DNA of 13,081 bases from Buchnera aphidicola (Melaphis rhois). GTDB taxonomy: Bacteria; Pseudomonadota; Gammaproteobacteria; Enterobacterales; Enterobacteriaceae. The translations under genes were made by a program, and so were the position numbers. This document shows positions 1 to 8,428 of the stretch, one piece after another (positions within the stretch are counted from its first letter, which is position 1; every line of letters starts with the position of its first letter). The notes under the pieces were generated by a model that saw nothing but the letters and a program-made list of their open reading frames with translations, searched no databases and was not told the DNA's origin. Location of the stretch: positions 549,936 to 563,016 of the forward strand of contig NZ_CP033004.1 of the NCBI RefSeq assembly GCF_005080745.1, in the 5' to 3' direction.

Positions 1-577
1 ATATATACCTAATAATTCTATATTATTAGGATGGTCAATGGGGGGGTTGATTGCTAGTAAAATTGCATTACTTTATCCAAAAAAAATTAGGGGTATTATC
101 AGTGTTTCGTCTTCACCATGCTTTATAATGCATCGAAATTGGCCTGGAATTTCTAAAAATACATTGTCTAAATTCTACGATCAGTTAATATTAAATTATA
201 ATAAAACTATAGAAAACTTTATCGCAATGCAAATTATAAATTCAAAGTGTGTTACGCAAGAAATACAAACTTTAAAAAATCTTATTACATCTCAACCTAG
301 CCCTAAAATATCAACATTAAAAAAAGGATTAGATTTACTATATTCGTCTGATTTAAGAAAAGAAATCGTCAAACTAAAAGTCCCTTTTTTAAGAATATAT
401 GGAGCTTTGGATAAATTAGTTCCAAAAGAAATTTCTAATCTACTAGATCAAAAATGGCCTAAAACTCAATCAGTAATAATAGAACATTCTGCTCATACTC
501 CATTCATTTCCAATAAATATGAATTTTGTACTATAATATTAGAATTTTCTAAATATTTAAAGATCTTAAAAAAATAG
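1..577 (+). CDS. bioH: Pimeloyl-[acyl-carrier protein] methyl ester esterase BioH, 5' end off window
   Basis: Alpha/beta-hydrolase that removes the methyl ester from pimeloyl-ACP methyl ester, ending the BioC/BioH pimelate branch of cytosolic biotin synthesis. The frame is open from base 2 (Y-I-P-N-N-S...), so the ATG at 38 is an internal codon and not the start. The nucleophile elbow G-W-S-M-G is visible with the Ser codon at 35-37. The acid Asp lies in YGALDKLVP and the His in EHSAHTPF, 125 and 153 residues after the Ser. This is the same spacing as S82, D207 and H235 of E. coli BioH, so the catalytic triad is intact. Identity to E. coli BioH runs through SSPCF, WPGI, PFLR-YG and PFIS. About 80 N-terminal residues are expected in full, of which only the last 11 are in the window. 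The gene ends with TAG and converges on ssb. The 119 bp between them hold no convincing terminator. Confidence 0.93.
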   Translation, partial: YIPNNSILLGWSMGGLIASKIALLYPKKIRGIISVSSSPCFIMHRNWPGISKNTLSKFYDQLILNYNKTIENFIAMQIINSKCVTQEIQTLKNLITSQPSPKISTLKKGLDLLYSSDLRKEIVKLKVPFLRIYGALDKLVPKEISNLLDQKWPKTQSVIIEHSAHTPFISNKYEFCTIILEFSKYLKILKK

Positions 578-696
578 CCATAATTATGCAGTTATTAACA
601 GATAAAACCCTTTATGATTTATTAAAAAGAGAAATAATTATATTTAATAATTTTACCTAGCGCTAATAATTCAAATACTAAAACAAAATAAATTAT

Positions 697-1203
697 CTAA
701 AAAGGAATATCTTCATCATCAAAATCTAAAGTATTTGAACTATCATTTTCAGTTTTCTTTAAATCATAATTTTCTTTATTATTTTTTAATACATTTTTTT
801 CTGATTGATGTGTATTGCTTTTTGTATATCCTAAAGAAGATAAATTATTTATATTACGACTACCTAACATTTGCATGGTGCCACCAATGCTAACTACTAC
901 CTCCGTAATATAACGATCTATTCCATTTTGATCCTGCCATTTCCTAGTCTGCAATGATCCTTCAATATAAACTTGAGAACCTTTTTTTAAATATTCTCCT
1001 GCAACATTAGCTAATTTATTAAAAAATATAATTCTATGCCATTCTGTTTTTTCTTTTATTTCTCCTGTATTTTTGTCTTTCCAGGTTTCTGATGTAGCTA
1101 AAGTAATATTAGTCACTGCACCTCCATTTTGCATGTATCGAACTTCTGGATCTTGACCTAAATACCCAATAAGAATAACTTTATTTACCCCTCTACTAGC
1201 CAT
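697..1203 (-). CDS. ssb: Single-stranded DNA-binding protein SSB
   Basis: Homotetrameric OB-fold protein that coats single-stranded DNA at the replication fork. The product of 168 aa (E. coli 178) begins [23 protein letters not shown], nearly identical to E. coli. The open frame extends 23 codons upstream to 1272, but homology and a purine-rich ribosome-binding site place the start at ATG 1203-1201. The OB fold covers about residues 1-115, including the TEWHRI-F-KLA and KGSQVYIEG stretches. A short, low-complexity Asn/Lys/Ser-rich linker follows. The C-terminal tip DFDDEDIPF is the conserved acidic tail that binds partner proteins, and it is complete. The linker is less Gly/Gln/Pro-rich than in E. 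coli, as expected from AT bias. The gene is divergent from dusA and convergent with bioH. In E. coli ssb is LexA-regulated. No canonical CTG-N10-CAG box is visible here, only a different palindrome at 1243-1262. Confidence 0.97.
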   Translation of the reverse strand: MASRGVNKVILIGYLGQDPEVRYMQNGGAVTNITLATSETWKDKNTGEIKEKTEWHRIIFFNKLANVAGEYLKKGSQVYIEGSLQTRKWQDQNGIDRYITEVVVSIGGTMQMLGSRNINNLSSLGYTKSNTHQSEKNVLKNNKENYDLKKTENDSSNTLDFDDEDIPF

Positions 1204-1207
1204 AATG

Positions 1208-1218
1208 TCCCCTATCCT
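1208..1218 (-). promoter_or_regulatory. Ribosome-binding site that fixes the ssb start
   Basis: On the minus strand the sequence AGGATAGGGGA lies 4 nt before ATG 1203-1201. Its AGGA element is 11 nt away and its GGGG element 5 nt away. Strong Shine-Dalgarno matches are rare in this window, so this supports the internal Met over the upstream Met at 1272. Confidence 0.6.
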
Positions 1219-1242
1219 AATAAATTTATCAATTTTACTAAT

Positions 1243-1262
1243 AACACAATACAAATTGTGTT
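1243..1262. repeat. Palindrome AACACAAT-N4-ATTGTGTT upstream of ssb
   Basis: A perfect 8-bp inverted repeat with a 4-bp centre (ACAA) lies 40-59 nt upstream of the ssb ATG. It could be an operator-like site or a hairpin in the ssb leader. It includes four G/C positions within a region that otherwise has almost none, which makes it stand out. It is not the canonical LexA (SOS) consensus. Function is unknown. Confidence 0.45.
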
Positions 1263-1536
1263 TTAAATACACAAATAATATTAAATTAATAAATTAAAAG
1301 TATACCACGAATATACAAAATTTTTTTAAATAATATACAAATATTAACTCAAAATAATAATTTTATTATCTTAAAAAGATAAAATAAATTTTTAGCATAT
1401 TTTAAACTATCATATAATAATAAATATATTAATAACGTACAGTATAATATGATTAATAATAATAAACCATTGACAATAATGTTTTATTTAATGAAAAATA
1501 TAAAATACTTCTAAAAATAAATATGTAATTTATCAC

Positions 1537-2511
1537 ATGAAGAATATTTATAAATTTTCTGTTGCTCCTATGTTACACTATACAGATCGACACTGCAGAT
1601 TTTTACATCGTCAATTTACAAAAACAGCACTATTATATACTGAAATGATTACTGAAAATAACTTTGTTTATTTTCAAAAAAAAAATAACATATCTACATT
1701 ACACCACTATGAACATCCTATTGCTATTCAAATTGCCGGAAAAGATCCTGAAAAACTTAAACAATGTGCCGAAATAGCATATTTAAAAGGATATGACGAA
1801 ATTAATTTAAACGTAGGATGCCCTTCTAAGAAATTAAAACAAGCAGGATTTGGAATATATTTAGTAAGAAATATTCCTCTATTAATAAAAATAATTGAAA
1901 AAATAATTAGTTCTGTTCCAATACCTGTTAGTATAAAAACCAGAATCGGTTTAGATGAAAAAGATGATTATTATTTCTTAAAAAACCTTATAAAAAAAAC
2001 TTCACAATACGGATTGTGTAATAAATTTATCATTCATGCAAGAAAAGCATTATCACATAATATGAGCACTAAAGCTAACAGAACAATTCCACCAATACAT
2101 TATGATATGGTATATCAACTAAAACAAGATTTTCCAAAATTAACCATTATTATAAATGGAAATATTAAATCAATGAAAGAATCTAAATTGCATTTACAAT
2201 ACGTCGACGGAGTTATGATCGGTCGTGCTATATACAATAATCCCATCATACTATCTCAAGTAGACTCAAAAACATTAGGGTTAAAAAAAAATACCTATAT
2301 GAAAAACATTGTAAGAAATATGTATCCTTATATTGAAAAAGAACTATCCTTAGGAACTCCTCTACATCATATTTCTCGACATATTCTAGGATTATTTAAT
2401 AGTATTCCAGGTTCTAAATTATGGAAAAAATATATAAACGATAATGTATATAAAAAAAACTCTGACATATCAATCTTAGAAACAGCACTAAAATTCATTA
2501 ATGTAATATAG
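1537..2511 (+). CDS. dusA: tRNA-dihydrouridine synthase A
   Basis: FMN-dependent enzyme that uses NADPH to reduce uridines 20 and 20a in the D-loop of tRNA. The product of 324 aa is close to E. coli DusA (about 330-345). The TIM-barrel domain begins with FSVAPMLHYTDRHCR (residues 7-21). The catalytic Cys is C95 in NLNVGCPS, followed by VSIKTRIG, FIIHARKA, INGNIKS and DGVMIGRAIYNNP. The C-terminal helical domain carries the MYPYIEKELS...HHISRHILGLF signature. All motifs expected of the DusA subfamily rather than DusB/DusC are present. The start at 1537 matches the family start without the E. coli N-terminal extension. The Shine-Dalgarno is poor. In E. coli dusA lies in the ssb-dnaB region, and the genes between it and dnaB (pspG, qorA) are absent here. 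The gene holds an A10 run at 1676-1685 and A9 at 2283-2291, both slippage-prone. Confidence 0.96.
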   Translation: MKNIYKFSVAPMLHYTDRHCRFLHRQFTKTALLYTEMITENNFVYFQKKNNISTLHHYEHPIAIQIAGKDPEKLKQCAEIAYLKGYDEINLNVGCPSKKLKQAGFGIYLVRNIPLLIKIIEKIISSVPIPVSIKTRIGLDEKDDYYFLKNLIKKTSQYGLCNKFIIHARKALSHNMSTKANRTIPPIHYDMVYQLKQDFPKLTIIINGNIKSMKESKLHLQYVDGVMIGRAIYNNPIILSQVDSKTLGLKKNTYMKNIVRNMYPYIEKELSLGTPLHHISRHILGLFNSIPGSKLWKKYINDNVYKKNSDISILETALKFINVI

Positions 2512-2716
2512 TAAACAATTCATTTAAAAAATTGATAAAACGATGAAAATTTATACGCATCAAATAATCTACTATATTGTTAATACAAAAATTATGCAAA
2601 TTTATCTAAACAATACAAAAGTGTATTTAATTTAACAAAGCAAACTATTATTGCTGAATTGTTTTATCTTAAATCAAAAATGTAATTTAAAATTAAATCT
2701 TGGTGTTATACTAAAA

Positions 2717-4096
2717 ATGTCAGAAAAAAAAATATTTAATAATAAAATTAGCGAACATGTTACACTTCCTCACTCTATAGAAGCTGAGCAATCTATCTTG
2801 GGTGGATTGATGTTAGATAATACACAATGGGATTGCATAACAGAAAAAATTACGGAAAACGATTTTTTTAGTTTACCCCACCGATTGATTTTCCGAGAAA
2901 TGCAATGTTTACTAAATCGTGGATACCCTATTGATCTTATAACCTTATCAGAATCTTTAGAAAAAAAAGGAGAACTAGAAAACATAGGAAGATTTTCTTA
3001 TTTAGCAGAACTATCCAAAAATATTCCTAGTACTGTTAATATATTAACTTATGCTGAAATAATTCGTGAACACTCTATTGTTCGTGAAATTATACAAGTT
3101 GCACATAAAATCATTAATATCGGATATGACTTAAAAGAGAAAACTAGTGAAGAACTTTTAAATTTAGTTGAATCAAAAATGTTCAATATTATAGAAAATC
3201 GTTTTAAAAAAAATACTGGGCCAAAAGGTATAGAACAAATACTAGATACCACTTTAAAAAATATCGAAAAACTATTTAATACACCTCATAAAGGAATTAC
3301 TGGCATTAATACAGGATATCAAGATCTCAACAAAAAAACATCAGGACTACAACCCTCTAACTTAATCATTATAGCTGCTCGACCATCAATGGGGAAAACA
3401 ACATTTGCTATGAATATTTGTGAAAATATTGCAATGACTTATGAAAAACCAGTTTTAATATTTAGTTTAGAAATGTCCGGGGAACAAATAATGATGAGAA
3501 CATTATCTTCTTTGTCTCGAGTAAACCAAGAAAAATTACGAACAGGACAGCTAAACGACGAAGACTGGTCTAGAATTTCTAGTACTATAAATATCTTATT
3601 AAAGAAAAAAAACATGTACATTGATGATTCTTCCACTCTAACACCAACTGAAATGAGATCTAGATCACGTCGAATCTATCGAGAAAACAATGGATTAAGT
3701 TTAATAATGGTTGATTACTTGCAATTGATGAAAGTTCCATCTTTGATAGGTAATAGAACACTAGAAATAGCTGAAGTTTCTAGAACATTAAAAGCATTAG
3801 CAAAGGAATTACAAGTTCCTATAATTGCATTATCACAATTAAATAGATTATTAGAACAAAGAGGAGATAAAAGACCTATTAATTCCGATTTACGCGAATC
3901 TGGTTCTCTGGAACAAGATGCAGATTTAATTATGTTTATATACCGAGATGAACTATATCACAAAAATACAGATTTAAAAGGAATTGCTGAAATAATCATA
4001 GGAAAACAACGAAATGGACCAATAGGAACAATAAAACTAACATTTAATGGCCATTGGTCTCGATTTGACAATTATTCTAAATCTGAATACCAATAA
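2717..4096 (+). CDS. dnaB: Replicative DNA helicase DnaB
   Basis: Hexameric 5'-3' helicase that drives the replication fork and recruits primase. The product of 459 aa (E. coli 471) starts at ATG 2717. An upstream in-frame TTG at 2651 would add 22 residues with no homology, so it is rejected. The N-terminal domain begins LPHSIEAEQSILGGLMLDN (residues 17-35). The RecA-like motor has Walker A ARPSMGKTTF (221-230, Lys227), FSLEMS (249-254), Walker B LIMVDYLQLM (329-338, Asp333), a conserved ALSQLNR-LEQR stretch, DLRESGSLEQDADL, and an arginine-finger region GKQRNGPIGT (429-438). Compared with E. coli, the N-terminal tail is shortened and the final residues of the C-terminal tail differ. The gene follows dusA after 205 bp without a recognisable terminator. 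An A9 run at 2724-2732 sits in codons 3-6. Confidence 0.98.
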   Translation: MSEKKIFNNKISEHVTLPHSIEAEQSILGGLMLDNTQWDCITEKITENDFFSLPHRLIFREMQCLLNRGYPIDLITLSESLEKKGELENIGRFSYLAELSKNIPSTVNILTYAEIIREHSIVREIIQVAHKIINIGYDLKEKTSEELLNLVESKMFNIIENRFKKNTGPKGIEQILDTTLKNIEKLFNTPHKGITGINTGYQDLNKKTSGLQPSNLIIIAARPSMGKTTFAMNICENIAMTYEKPVLIFSLEMSGEQIMMRTLSSLSRVNQEKLRTGQLNDEDWSRISSTINILLKKKNMYIDDSSTLTPTEMRSRSRRIYRENNGLSLIMVDYLQLMKVPSLIGNRTLEIAEVSRTLKALAKELQVPIIALSQLNRLLEQRGDKRPINSDLRESGSLEQDADLIMFIYRDELYHKNTDLKGIAEIIIGKQRNGPIGTIKLTFNGHWSRFDNYSKSEYQ

Positions 4097-4598
4097 AGAA
4101 TAAAACTACTATTTTAACTTTTTAGAAAATAATCAATATAGTACTGATTTAAATACCATGAAACGAAAAAACAATATATGATTAATTACTAATAAATAAA
4201 AAATTAAAATAAAATGCTTAAAATATAATACATTCGTAAAAATATGTTTAATATAACATATGTAAATATTTTGTAAAAATAAAAACAAGAAATATAAACT
4301 ATTTTAATACCTCATAAATTTTTAAATTATTTAGCTTTTTCATTTAAACTCAATTAAAATAATATTTTAAAAAATTTGTAGTATTAATTACATTTATTTG
4401 TAACTAAAATAGTGATATTTAACCAAATATAAAATACAAAAATTAAGTTGACAAAAAATATCTATCTCATTATTATTCAATGATATTTATCAATCTTTAA
4501 CTCTATAAAACAATTACAAATTAAAACATTTACTACAAAAATCTAAAAATATTATTTTAAATTATTTTGAATAATATAAATAGAGCGACAATATAATT
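4097..4598. other. 502-bp gene-free spacer dnaB-gshB
   Basis: Extremely AT-rich DNA with no ORF of note on either strand and no tRNA-like structure. In E. coli endA and rsmE precede gshB, so the spacer may be the decayed remains of genes, but I can recognise no fragment of either. The only clear signal is the gshB promoter at 4448-4476. A weak 6-bp stem (TATTTT...AAAATA) just after the dnaB stop could help termination, but it has no G/C content. Confidence 0.55.
4448..4476 (+). promoter_or_regulatory. Sigma70-type promoter for gshB-yqgE-yqgF
   Basis: A perfect -35 TTGACA (4448-4453), a 17-bp spacer and -10 TATTAT (4471-4476, 5 of 6 matches) lie on the coding strand. This is the best promoter match in the window. 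It would give a leader of about 115 nt before the gshB start at 4599. Because -10-like hexamers are common in such AT-rich DNA, the perfect -35 at ideal spacing is the main support. Confidence 0.65.
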
Positions 4599-5558
4599 AT
4601 GAAAATAAAATTAGGAATTATCATGGATCCTATTTGTTCTATTAATATAAAAAAAGATTCTAGCTTTCCTATATTAATAGAAGCTAAAAAAAGAGGATAT
4701 TTAATATATTATATGGAGTTATTAGATTTGTATCTTAAAAATGATAAACCTTTTTCCAAAACTAAATTATTGTTTGTCAAAAAAGATGAAAAAAAATGGT
4801 TTAATTTTAAAAAATCAAATGATATTTCATTATTACATTTAGACGTAATTTTAATGAGAAAAGACCCTCCTGTTAATGAACATTATATTTACGCAACTTA
4901 TATTCTTGAACAAGCTGAAAAACAAGGCGTGCTTATAATTAACAAACCAAAAAGCTTAAGAAATTTCAATGAAAAATTGTTCACTATTTTATTTCCTCAA
5001 TTTATTCCTAATACTTTAGTTACCAGTGACATGTTTAAAATTTTTAATTTTATAGAAAAGCATAAAGACGTTATAATAAAACCATTAAATGGAATGGGTG
5101 GTCTATCTATTTTTCGAATAAAAAAAAATGATCCTAACACAATGGTAATAATCGAAACTATGACTAATCATGGAAAACAACTATGTATATCTCAAACTTA
5201 TTTACCAGACATTAAATATGGAGATAAAAGAATACTAATAATTAATGGTAGTCCATTTCCATGGTGCTTAGCTAGATTCCCTAAAATTAATGAAAATAGA
5301 GGAAACATAGCTGCGGGTGGTTTGGGAAAAGTTCAAAAACTTACTTTATACGATTGGGACATAGCTAACTCTATTTCTAGTATACTAAAAGATCAAGAGT
5401 TACATTTTGTAGGATTGGATGTTATTGGAAATAAACTAACAGAAATTAATATTACTAGTCCAACATGTATTCAAGAAATTGAAGCTGGATGTAAAACATC
5501 AATAAGCAATATTATCCTAAACTCTATAGAAAAACGCTTAATAAAAAACCGTTCTTAA
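4599..5558 (+). CDS. gshB: Glutathione synthetase
   Basis: ATP-grasp ligase joining gamma-glutamylcysteine and glycine to make glutathione, the second step of that pathway, in the cytosol. The product of 319 aa matches E. coli GshB (316) end to end. The N-terminal domain begins IKLGIIMDPI-SINIKKDSSF (residues 3-23) and includes DVILMRKDPP (82-91). The ATP-grasp domain has VIIKPLNGMGG (158-168, the glycine-rich loop that closes over ATP), GDKRILIINGSP, GNIAAGGLG and the Mg/ATP-binding TEINITSPTCIQEIE. All core motifs are intact. It is the first gene of an operon with yqgE and yqgF, as in E. coli, where rsmE precedes it. The ribosome-binding site is weak (GAGCG about 12 nt upstream). An A9 run at 5120-5128 lies within the gene. 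Confidence 0.98.
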   Translation: MKIKLGIIMDPICSINIKKDSSFPILIEAKKRGYLIYYMELLDLYLKNDKPFSKTKLLFVKKDEKKWFNFKKSNDISLLHLDVILMRKDPPVNEHYIYATYILEQAEKQGVLIINKPKSLRNFNEKLFTILFPQFIPNTLVTSDMFKIFNFIEKHKDVIIKPLNGMGGLSIFRIKKNDPNTMVIIETMTNHGKQLCISQTYLPDIKYGDKRILIINGSPFPWCLARFPKINENRGNIAAGGLGKVQKLTLYDWDIANSISSILKDQELHFVGLDVIGNKLTEINITSPTCIQEIEAGCKTSISNIILNSIEKRLIKNRS

Positions 5559-5637
5559 AACCATTTACTTCTTTAAGAAAAAACTATTATCTTATTAATT
5601 ATACTAAGACTAAAATATATAATAATAGGAATTAAAA

Positions 5638-6207
5638 ATGAAAATTAGTTTAAAACATCATTTCTTAATTGCTATGCCTGGTTTACAAAATCCATTTTTC
5701 AAACAATCTGTAATATACATATGTAAACATGACAAAAATGGAGCAATGGGCATTGTAATTAATAAACCCATTGAAAATCTTACAATAAAAAAAATTTTAA
5801 ATAAATTAAATATTAACATACCTCCTAATGATTATATCAATAATTTAAATAAATCTGTCATCATTGGGGGTCCAATATCTGAAGATCGCGGATTTATTTT
5901 ACATTCTTTTAAAAAAAAATTTGTATCTAGTATTTTGATATCAAAAAACGTTTTTATTACATCGTCTCGAGATGTTCTAGAATACATAGCTAATCATACA
6001 AAATCTAACAATATTTTAATGACATTAGGTCATTGTATATGGCAAAAAAACCAATTAGAAAATGAAATATTAGATAATATCTGGTTAACTGCATCAGCAA
6101 ATAATAACATTTTATTCAACACTCCTTTATCCGAAAGATGGATTGAATCAGCCCGCAATATTGGAGTAGATATATTTCGATTAACTACAAACTTTGGGCA
6201 CGCATAA
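5638..6207 (+). CDS. yqgE: YqgE/AlgH (UPF0301, DUF179) family protein
   Basis: Single-domain cytosolic protein of the UPF0301/AlgH family. The molecular function is not firmly known, and older AlgH links to alginate regulation in Pseudomonas do not apply to a symbiont. The product of 189 aa (E. coli 187) shows HHFLIAMPGLQNP near the N-terminus, then SVIYICKH-KNGAMGIVINKP, GGPISEDRGFILH, the TSRDVLE segment, and a C-terminus ERW-ESARNIGVDI ending GHA as in E. coli. The start is supported by AGGA at 5627-5630, 7 nt before the ATG. It is the second gene of gshB-yqgE-yqgF and is separated from yqgF by one base, so the pair is probably translationally coupled. Confidence 0.96.
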   Translation: MKISLKHHFLIAMPGLQNPFFKQSVIYICKHDKNGAMGIVINKPIENLTIKKILNKLNINIPPNDYINNLNKSVIIGGPISEDRGFILHSFKKKFVSSILISKNVFITSSRDVLEYIANHTKSNNILMTLGHCIWQKNQLENEILDNIWLTASANNNILFNTPLSERWIESARNIGVDIFRLTTNFGHA

Positions 6208-6208
6208 A

Positions 6209-6634
6209 ATGACTGTTTTAGCGTTTGATTTCGGAATTAAGCATATTGGGGTAGCAGTAGGACAAAACATAACAAAAACAGCACAATGTTTATCTTCTAT
6301 AAAAGTAAAAAATGAAAAAATTAACTTACATACATTTAAAACATTATTTTATACATGGAAACCATACTATATAATTATTGGTTTTCCATTAAATATGAAT
6401 GGAACCAGACAAAATATTACTACAAAATCAGAAATGTTTGCAAAAAAACTGTTTAAACATTTCAATATACCTTATTATCTATATGACGAACGATTAACAA
6501 CTATAGAAGCAAAGACAATATTATTTGAAAGGTACGGATTTAAATCTTTAATAAAAACAACGATTGATTCTACTTCTGCTGTTATTATATTAGAAAGTTG
6601 GTTTAAAAATAATATGAGTATTTTCAATAATTAA
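6209..6634 (+). CDS. yqgF: YqgF/RuvX-family RNase H-fold nuclease, pre-16S rRNA maturation
   Basis: RNase H-like protein related to RuvC. In E. coli it is implicated in 16S rRNA 5'-end processing and is often annotated as putative Holliday-junction resolvase RuvX. The product of 141 aa (E. coli 138) shows LAFDFGIKHIGVAVGQ (residues 4-19, first acidic residue Asp7), IIIGFPLNMNGT (55-66), YDERLTT (92-98, Asp93/Glu94) and DSTSAVIILES (120-130, Asp120). All four acidic positions are kept. The start is ATG 6209, one base after the yqgE stop. An in-frame TTG at 6194 inside yqgE adds five non-homologous residues and is rejected. It is the last gene of the gshB operon and converges on leuA. Confidence 0.96.
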   Translation: MTVLAFDFGIKHIGVAVGQNITKTAQCLSSIKVKNEKINLHTFKTLFYTWKPYYIIIGFPLNMNGTRQNITTKSEMFAKKLFKHFNIPYYLYDERLTTIEAKTILFERYGFKSLIKTTIDSTSAVIILESWFKNNMSIFNN

Positions 6635-6680
6635 ATAAAAACATTTAATATTAACAGAACAAAATAGTAAAATAAAATAT

Positions 6681-6719
6681 ATATGAACGTAAAAATTACA
6701 TAAATTTTTACATCCATAT
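6681..6719. terminator. Candidate bidirectional terminator hairpin between convergent yqgF and leuA
   Basis: A perfect 9-bp stem GTAAAAATT (6689-6697) / AATTTTTAC (6703-6711) with a 5-nt loop is flanked by a second stem ATATG (6681-6685) / CATAT (6715-6719) across a symmetric 3x3 internal loop. It lies in the 126-bp convergent gap, where a shared terminator is expected. The stems are AT-rich and there is no clean U-tract immediately 3', so intrinsic termination would be weak. Confidence 0.4.
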
Positions 6720-6755
6720 TTAAAAAAAGTTAACAACAAAATTCATAAAATTAAC

Positions 6756-6766
6756 TATACTTATAA
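6756..6766 (+). repeat. Left copy of the 11-bp direct repeat bounding the leu block
   Basis: TATACTTATAA, identical to 11992-12002 and in the same orientation. Read on the coding strand it is TTATAAGTATA and includes the last sense codon (TTA) and stop (TAA) of leuA. An 11-bp match between two AT-rich spacers can arise by chance. Its significance rests on lying exactly at the two gene edges predicted by a permuted integration. Confidence 0.5.
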
Positions 6767-8308
6767 ATGTTGTTTCAATTTTATATTCACTTGCTGTATC
6801 TTCCAAATACTATTTAACACATAAATAATAGCTCGTATAGAAGATTCAATAATATCAAGAGATGTACCTACTCCGTAAAAACTACGATTATTATATCGTA
6901 CTTCAACATTTACTTTGACAACAGTACTAAGATTGTTTTCTTCTACTAATATATGAAAATTTTTTATAATAATGTTAATGGATGTTATCTTATTTAATAC
7001 TTTATGTATTGTATACATTAACCCTTTTTTAGTAGTTTCCATCTCAGTACGTAACTGTGATCCACACATTAACTTTATTAATAGACAAGATATACCGTCC
7101 AAGTTTGATTTAACATTAAAATCTTTTAATTTAAAATATTCAAACGAATCTATTTCTGAATTAAAAAAAGCTAATATTTCTAAGTCATAATCAAATACTT
7201 GTCCTTTCTTATCAGCAAATTTTAAAAAAGTACTATATAAATCGTTTAAATTATAATCAACATTTTCTTTATATCCCATTTCAGACATATAATGTTTAAC
7301 AGCAGCTCTTCCTGATCTAGAAGTTAAATTTAGTGTAATCGGTTTTAAACCTATTGTTTCAGGAACAATAATCTCGTAATTTTTTCTATTTTTCAAAACC
7401 CCATCTTGGTGAATTCCTGACGAATGTGAAAAAGCATTACTTCCTACTATTGCTTTATTAGACGGAATAGGCATATTGCATATTTCACTAATTATCTTGC
7501 TAGTTCTAAAAATTTCTTTATATTTAATATTAGTATATAACTGAAAAATATCTTTTCTAACTTTTATAGCCATAATAACTTCTTCTAAGGCAGTATTTCC
7601 AGCACGTTCTCCTATTCCATTAATAGTTCCTTCTATTTGTCTAGCTCCTGCTTGTATAGCAGAAATCGAATTAGCAACAGCCATACCTAAATCATTATGA
7701 CAATGTACAGATATAATAGCTTTATCAATATTAGGAACTTTTTTATATAAAGAAAATATAATGCTTTGAAATTGACTAGGAATAGTATAACCTACTGTAT
7801 CCGGAATATTAATAGTAGTTGCACCGGCATTAATTGCTATTTCTACAATACGACACAAATTATCTAAATTCGTTCTTCCTGCATCTTCACAAGAAAATTC
7901 TACATCGTCCGTATACTTACGTGCTCTTTTTATAGAACAAACCGCCATTTCTATTATTTCATTAAACGTTTTCCTTAACTTTGATGCTACATGTAAATAA
8001 GATGTACCTAAAAATATATGAATTCGAAATGATTCAGCACTCTTCATAGCTTCAGCTGCTACATCTATATCTCTATAAACACATCTAGCTAAACCACAAA
8101 TTTTAGAATTTTTAATATTTCTAGCTATAGTACAAGTAGATGAAAAGTCACCAGGTGACGAAACAGGAAATCCTACTTCTATAATATCTATTCCCAATCT
8201 TTCTAAGGCAAATGCTATTTTTAATTTTTTTTTTGTGCTTAAACTTGCTTGTAAAGATTGTTCACCATCACGTAGGGTTGTATCAAAAATAATTAATTGT
8301 TGAGTCAT
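6761..8308 (-). CDS. leuA: 2-isopropylmalate synthase
   Basis: Condenses acetyl-CoA with 2-ketoisovalerate to 2-isopropylmalate, the committed and feedback-controlled step of leucine synthesis. The product of 515 aa (E. coli 523) has a TIM-barrel domain with [10 protein letters not shown] (8-17, Arg13 and metal ligand Asp14) and [11 protein letters not shown] (45-55). It also has HCHND (His202, His204 as metal ligands) and NGIGERAGN (230-238, Asn238). The linker region has GIHQDGVLK and [12 protein letters not shown]. The C-terminal LeuA dimer/regulatory domain remains, including [12 protein letters not shown], so leucine inhibition may persist. The start is ATG 8308, with AGGA (8318-8315) 6 nt upstream. 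It is now last in the cluster, downstream of leuD after 538 bp, instead of first. It therefore probably keeps its own promoter within that gap, although none is obvious. Confidence 0.98.
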   Translation of the reverse strand: MTQQLIIFDTTLRDGEQSLQASLSTKKKLKIAFALERLGIDIIEVGFPVSSPGDFSSTCTIARNIKNSKICGLARCVYRDIDVAAEAMKSAESFRIHIFLGTSYLHVASKLRKTFNEIIEMAVCSIKRARKYTDDVEFSCEDAGRTNLDNLCRIVEIAINAGATTINIPDTVGYTIPSQFQSIIFSLYKKVPNIDKAIISVHCHNDLGMAVANSISAIQAGARQIEGTINGIGERAGNTALEEVIMAIKVRKDIFQLYTNIKYKEIFRTSKIISEICNMPIPSNKAIVGSNAFSHSSGIHQDGVLKNRKNYEIIVPETIGLKPITLNLTSRSGRAAVKHYMSEMGYKENVDYNLNDLYSTFLKFADKKGQVFDYDLEILAFFNSEIDSFEYFKLKDFNVKSNLDGISCLLIKLMCGSQLRTEMETTKKGLMYTIHKVLNKITSINIIIKNFHILVEENNLSTVVKVNVEVRYNNRSFYGVGTSLDIIESSIRAIIYVLNSIWKIQQVNIKLKQHL

Positions 8309-8428
8309 TTATTATCCTAAAATTAAATATATTATATAATAATTCGTTTAGAAATTTATAAAAAATATAAAGTAACTACTATATCTATTTTTTAAAAAAA
8401 TTATGTTCTTATATTATACATAATAATT

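Larger units (their letters stand above)
1204..1536. other. Divergent ssb/dusA intergenic region, no gene
   Basis: This 333-bp, very AT-rich spacer must hold the promoters for both divergent genes. It contains a perfect -35 hexamer TTGACA on the plus strand at 1470-1475, but the best -10 (TATAAA, 1499-1504) is 23 bp away, too far for a normal promoter. TATAAT hexamers also occur at 1413-1418 and 1443-1448 without good -35 partners. The ssb-proximal end has a palindrome at 1243-1262. I see no coding remnant. The promoter assignments remain uncertain. Confidence 0.5.

Noticed and set aside
586..660. 24-codon ATG ORF between bioH and ssb
   Set aside because: Too short, no Shine-Dalgarno, no recognisable family, and it lies in a convergent spacer.
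658..665. TAGCGCTA palindrome between bioH and ssb
   Set aside because: Only 8 bp with no loop, so not a terminator. Short palindromes like this are common by chance.
1204..1272. Upstream in-frame extension of ssb (23 codons)
   Set aside because: No homology to SSB, and it would include the palindrome. MASRGVNK at 1203 has both homology and a ribosome-binding site.
1470..1504. TTGACA...TATAAA as a dusA promoter
   Set aside because: The spacer is 23 bp, well outside the 15-19 bp range. The -35 match is perfect but no -10 at 16-18 bp is convincing.
2770..3636. Minus-strand ORFs of 65-71 codons inside dnaB
   Set aside because: Antisense shadows of a strongly conserved helicase gene, with no ribosome-binding sites or known domains.
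4097..4447. Possible tRNA or remnant of rsmE/endA between dnaB and gshB
   Set aside because: No cloverleaf-like GC-containing arms, no TTCGA-type T-loop and no translated fragment recognisable in any frame.
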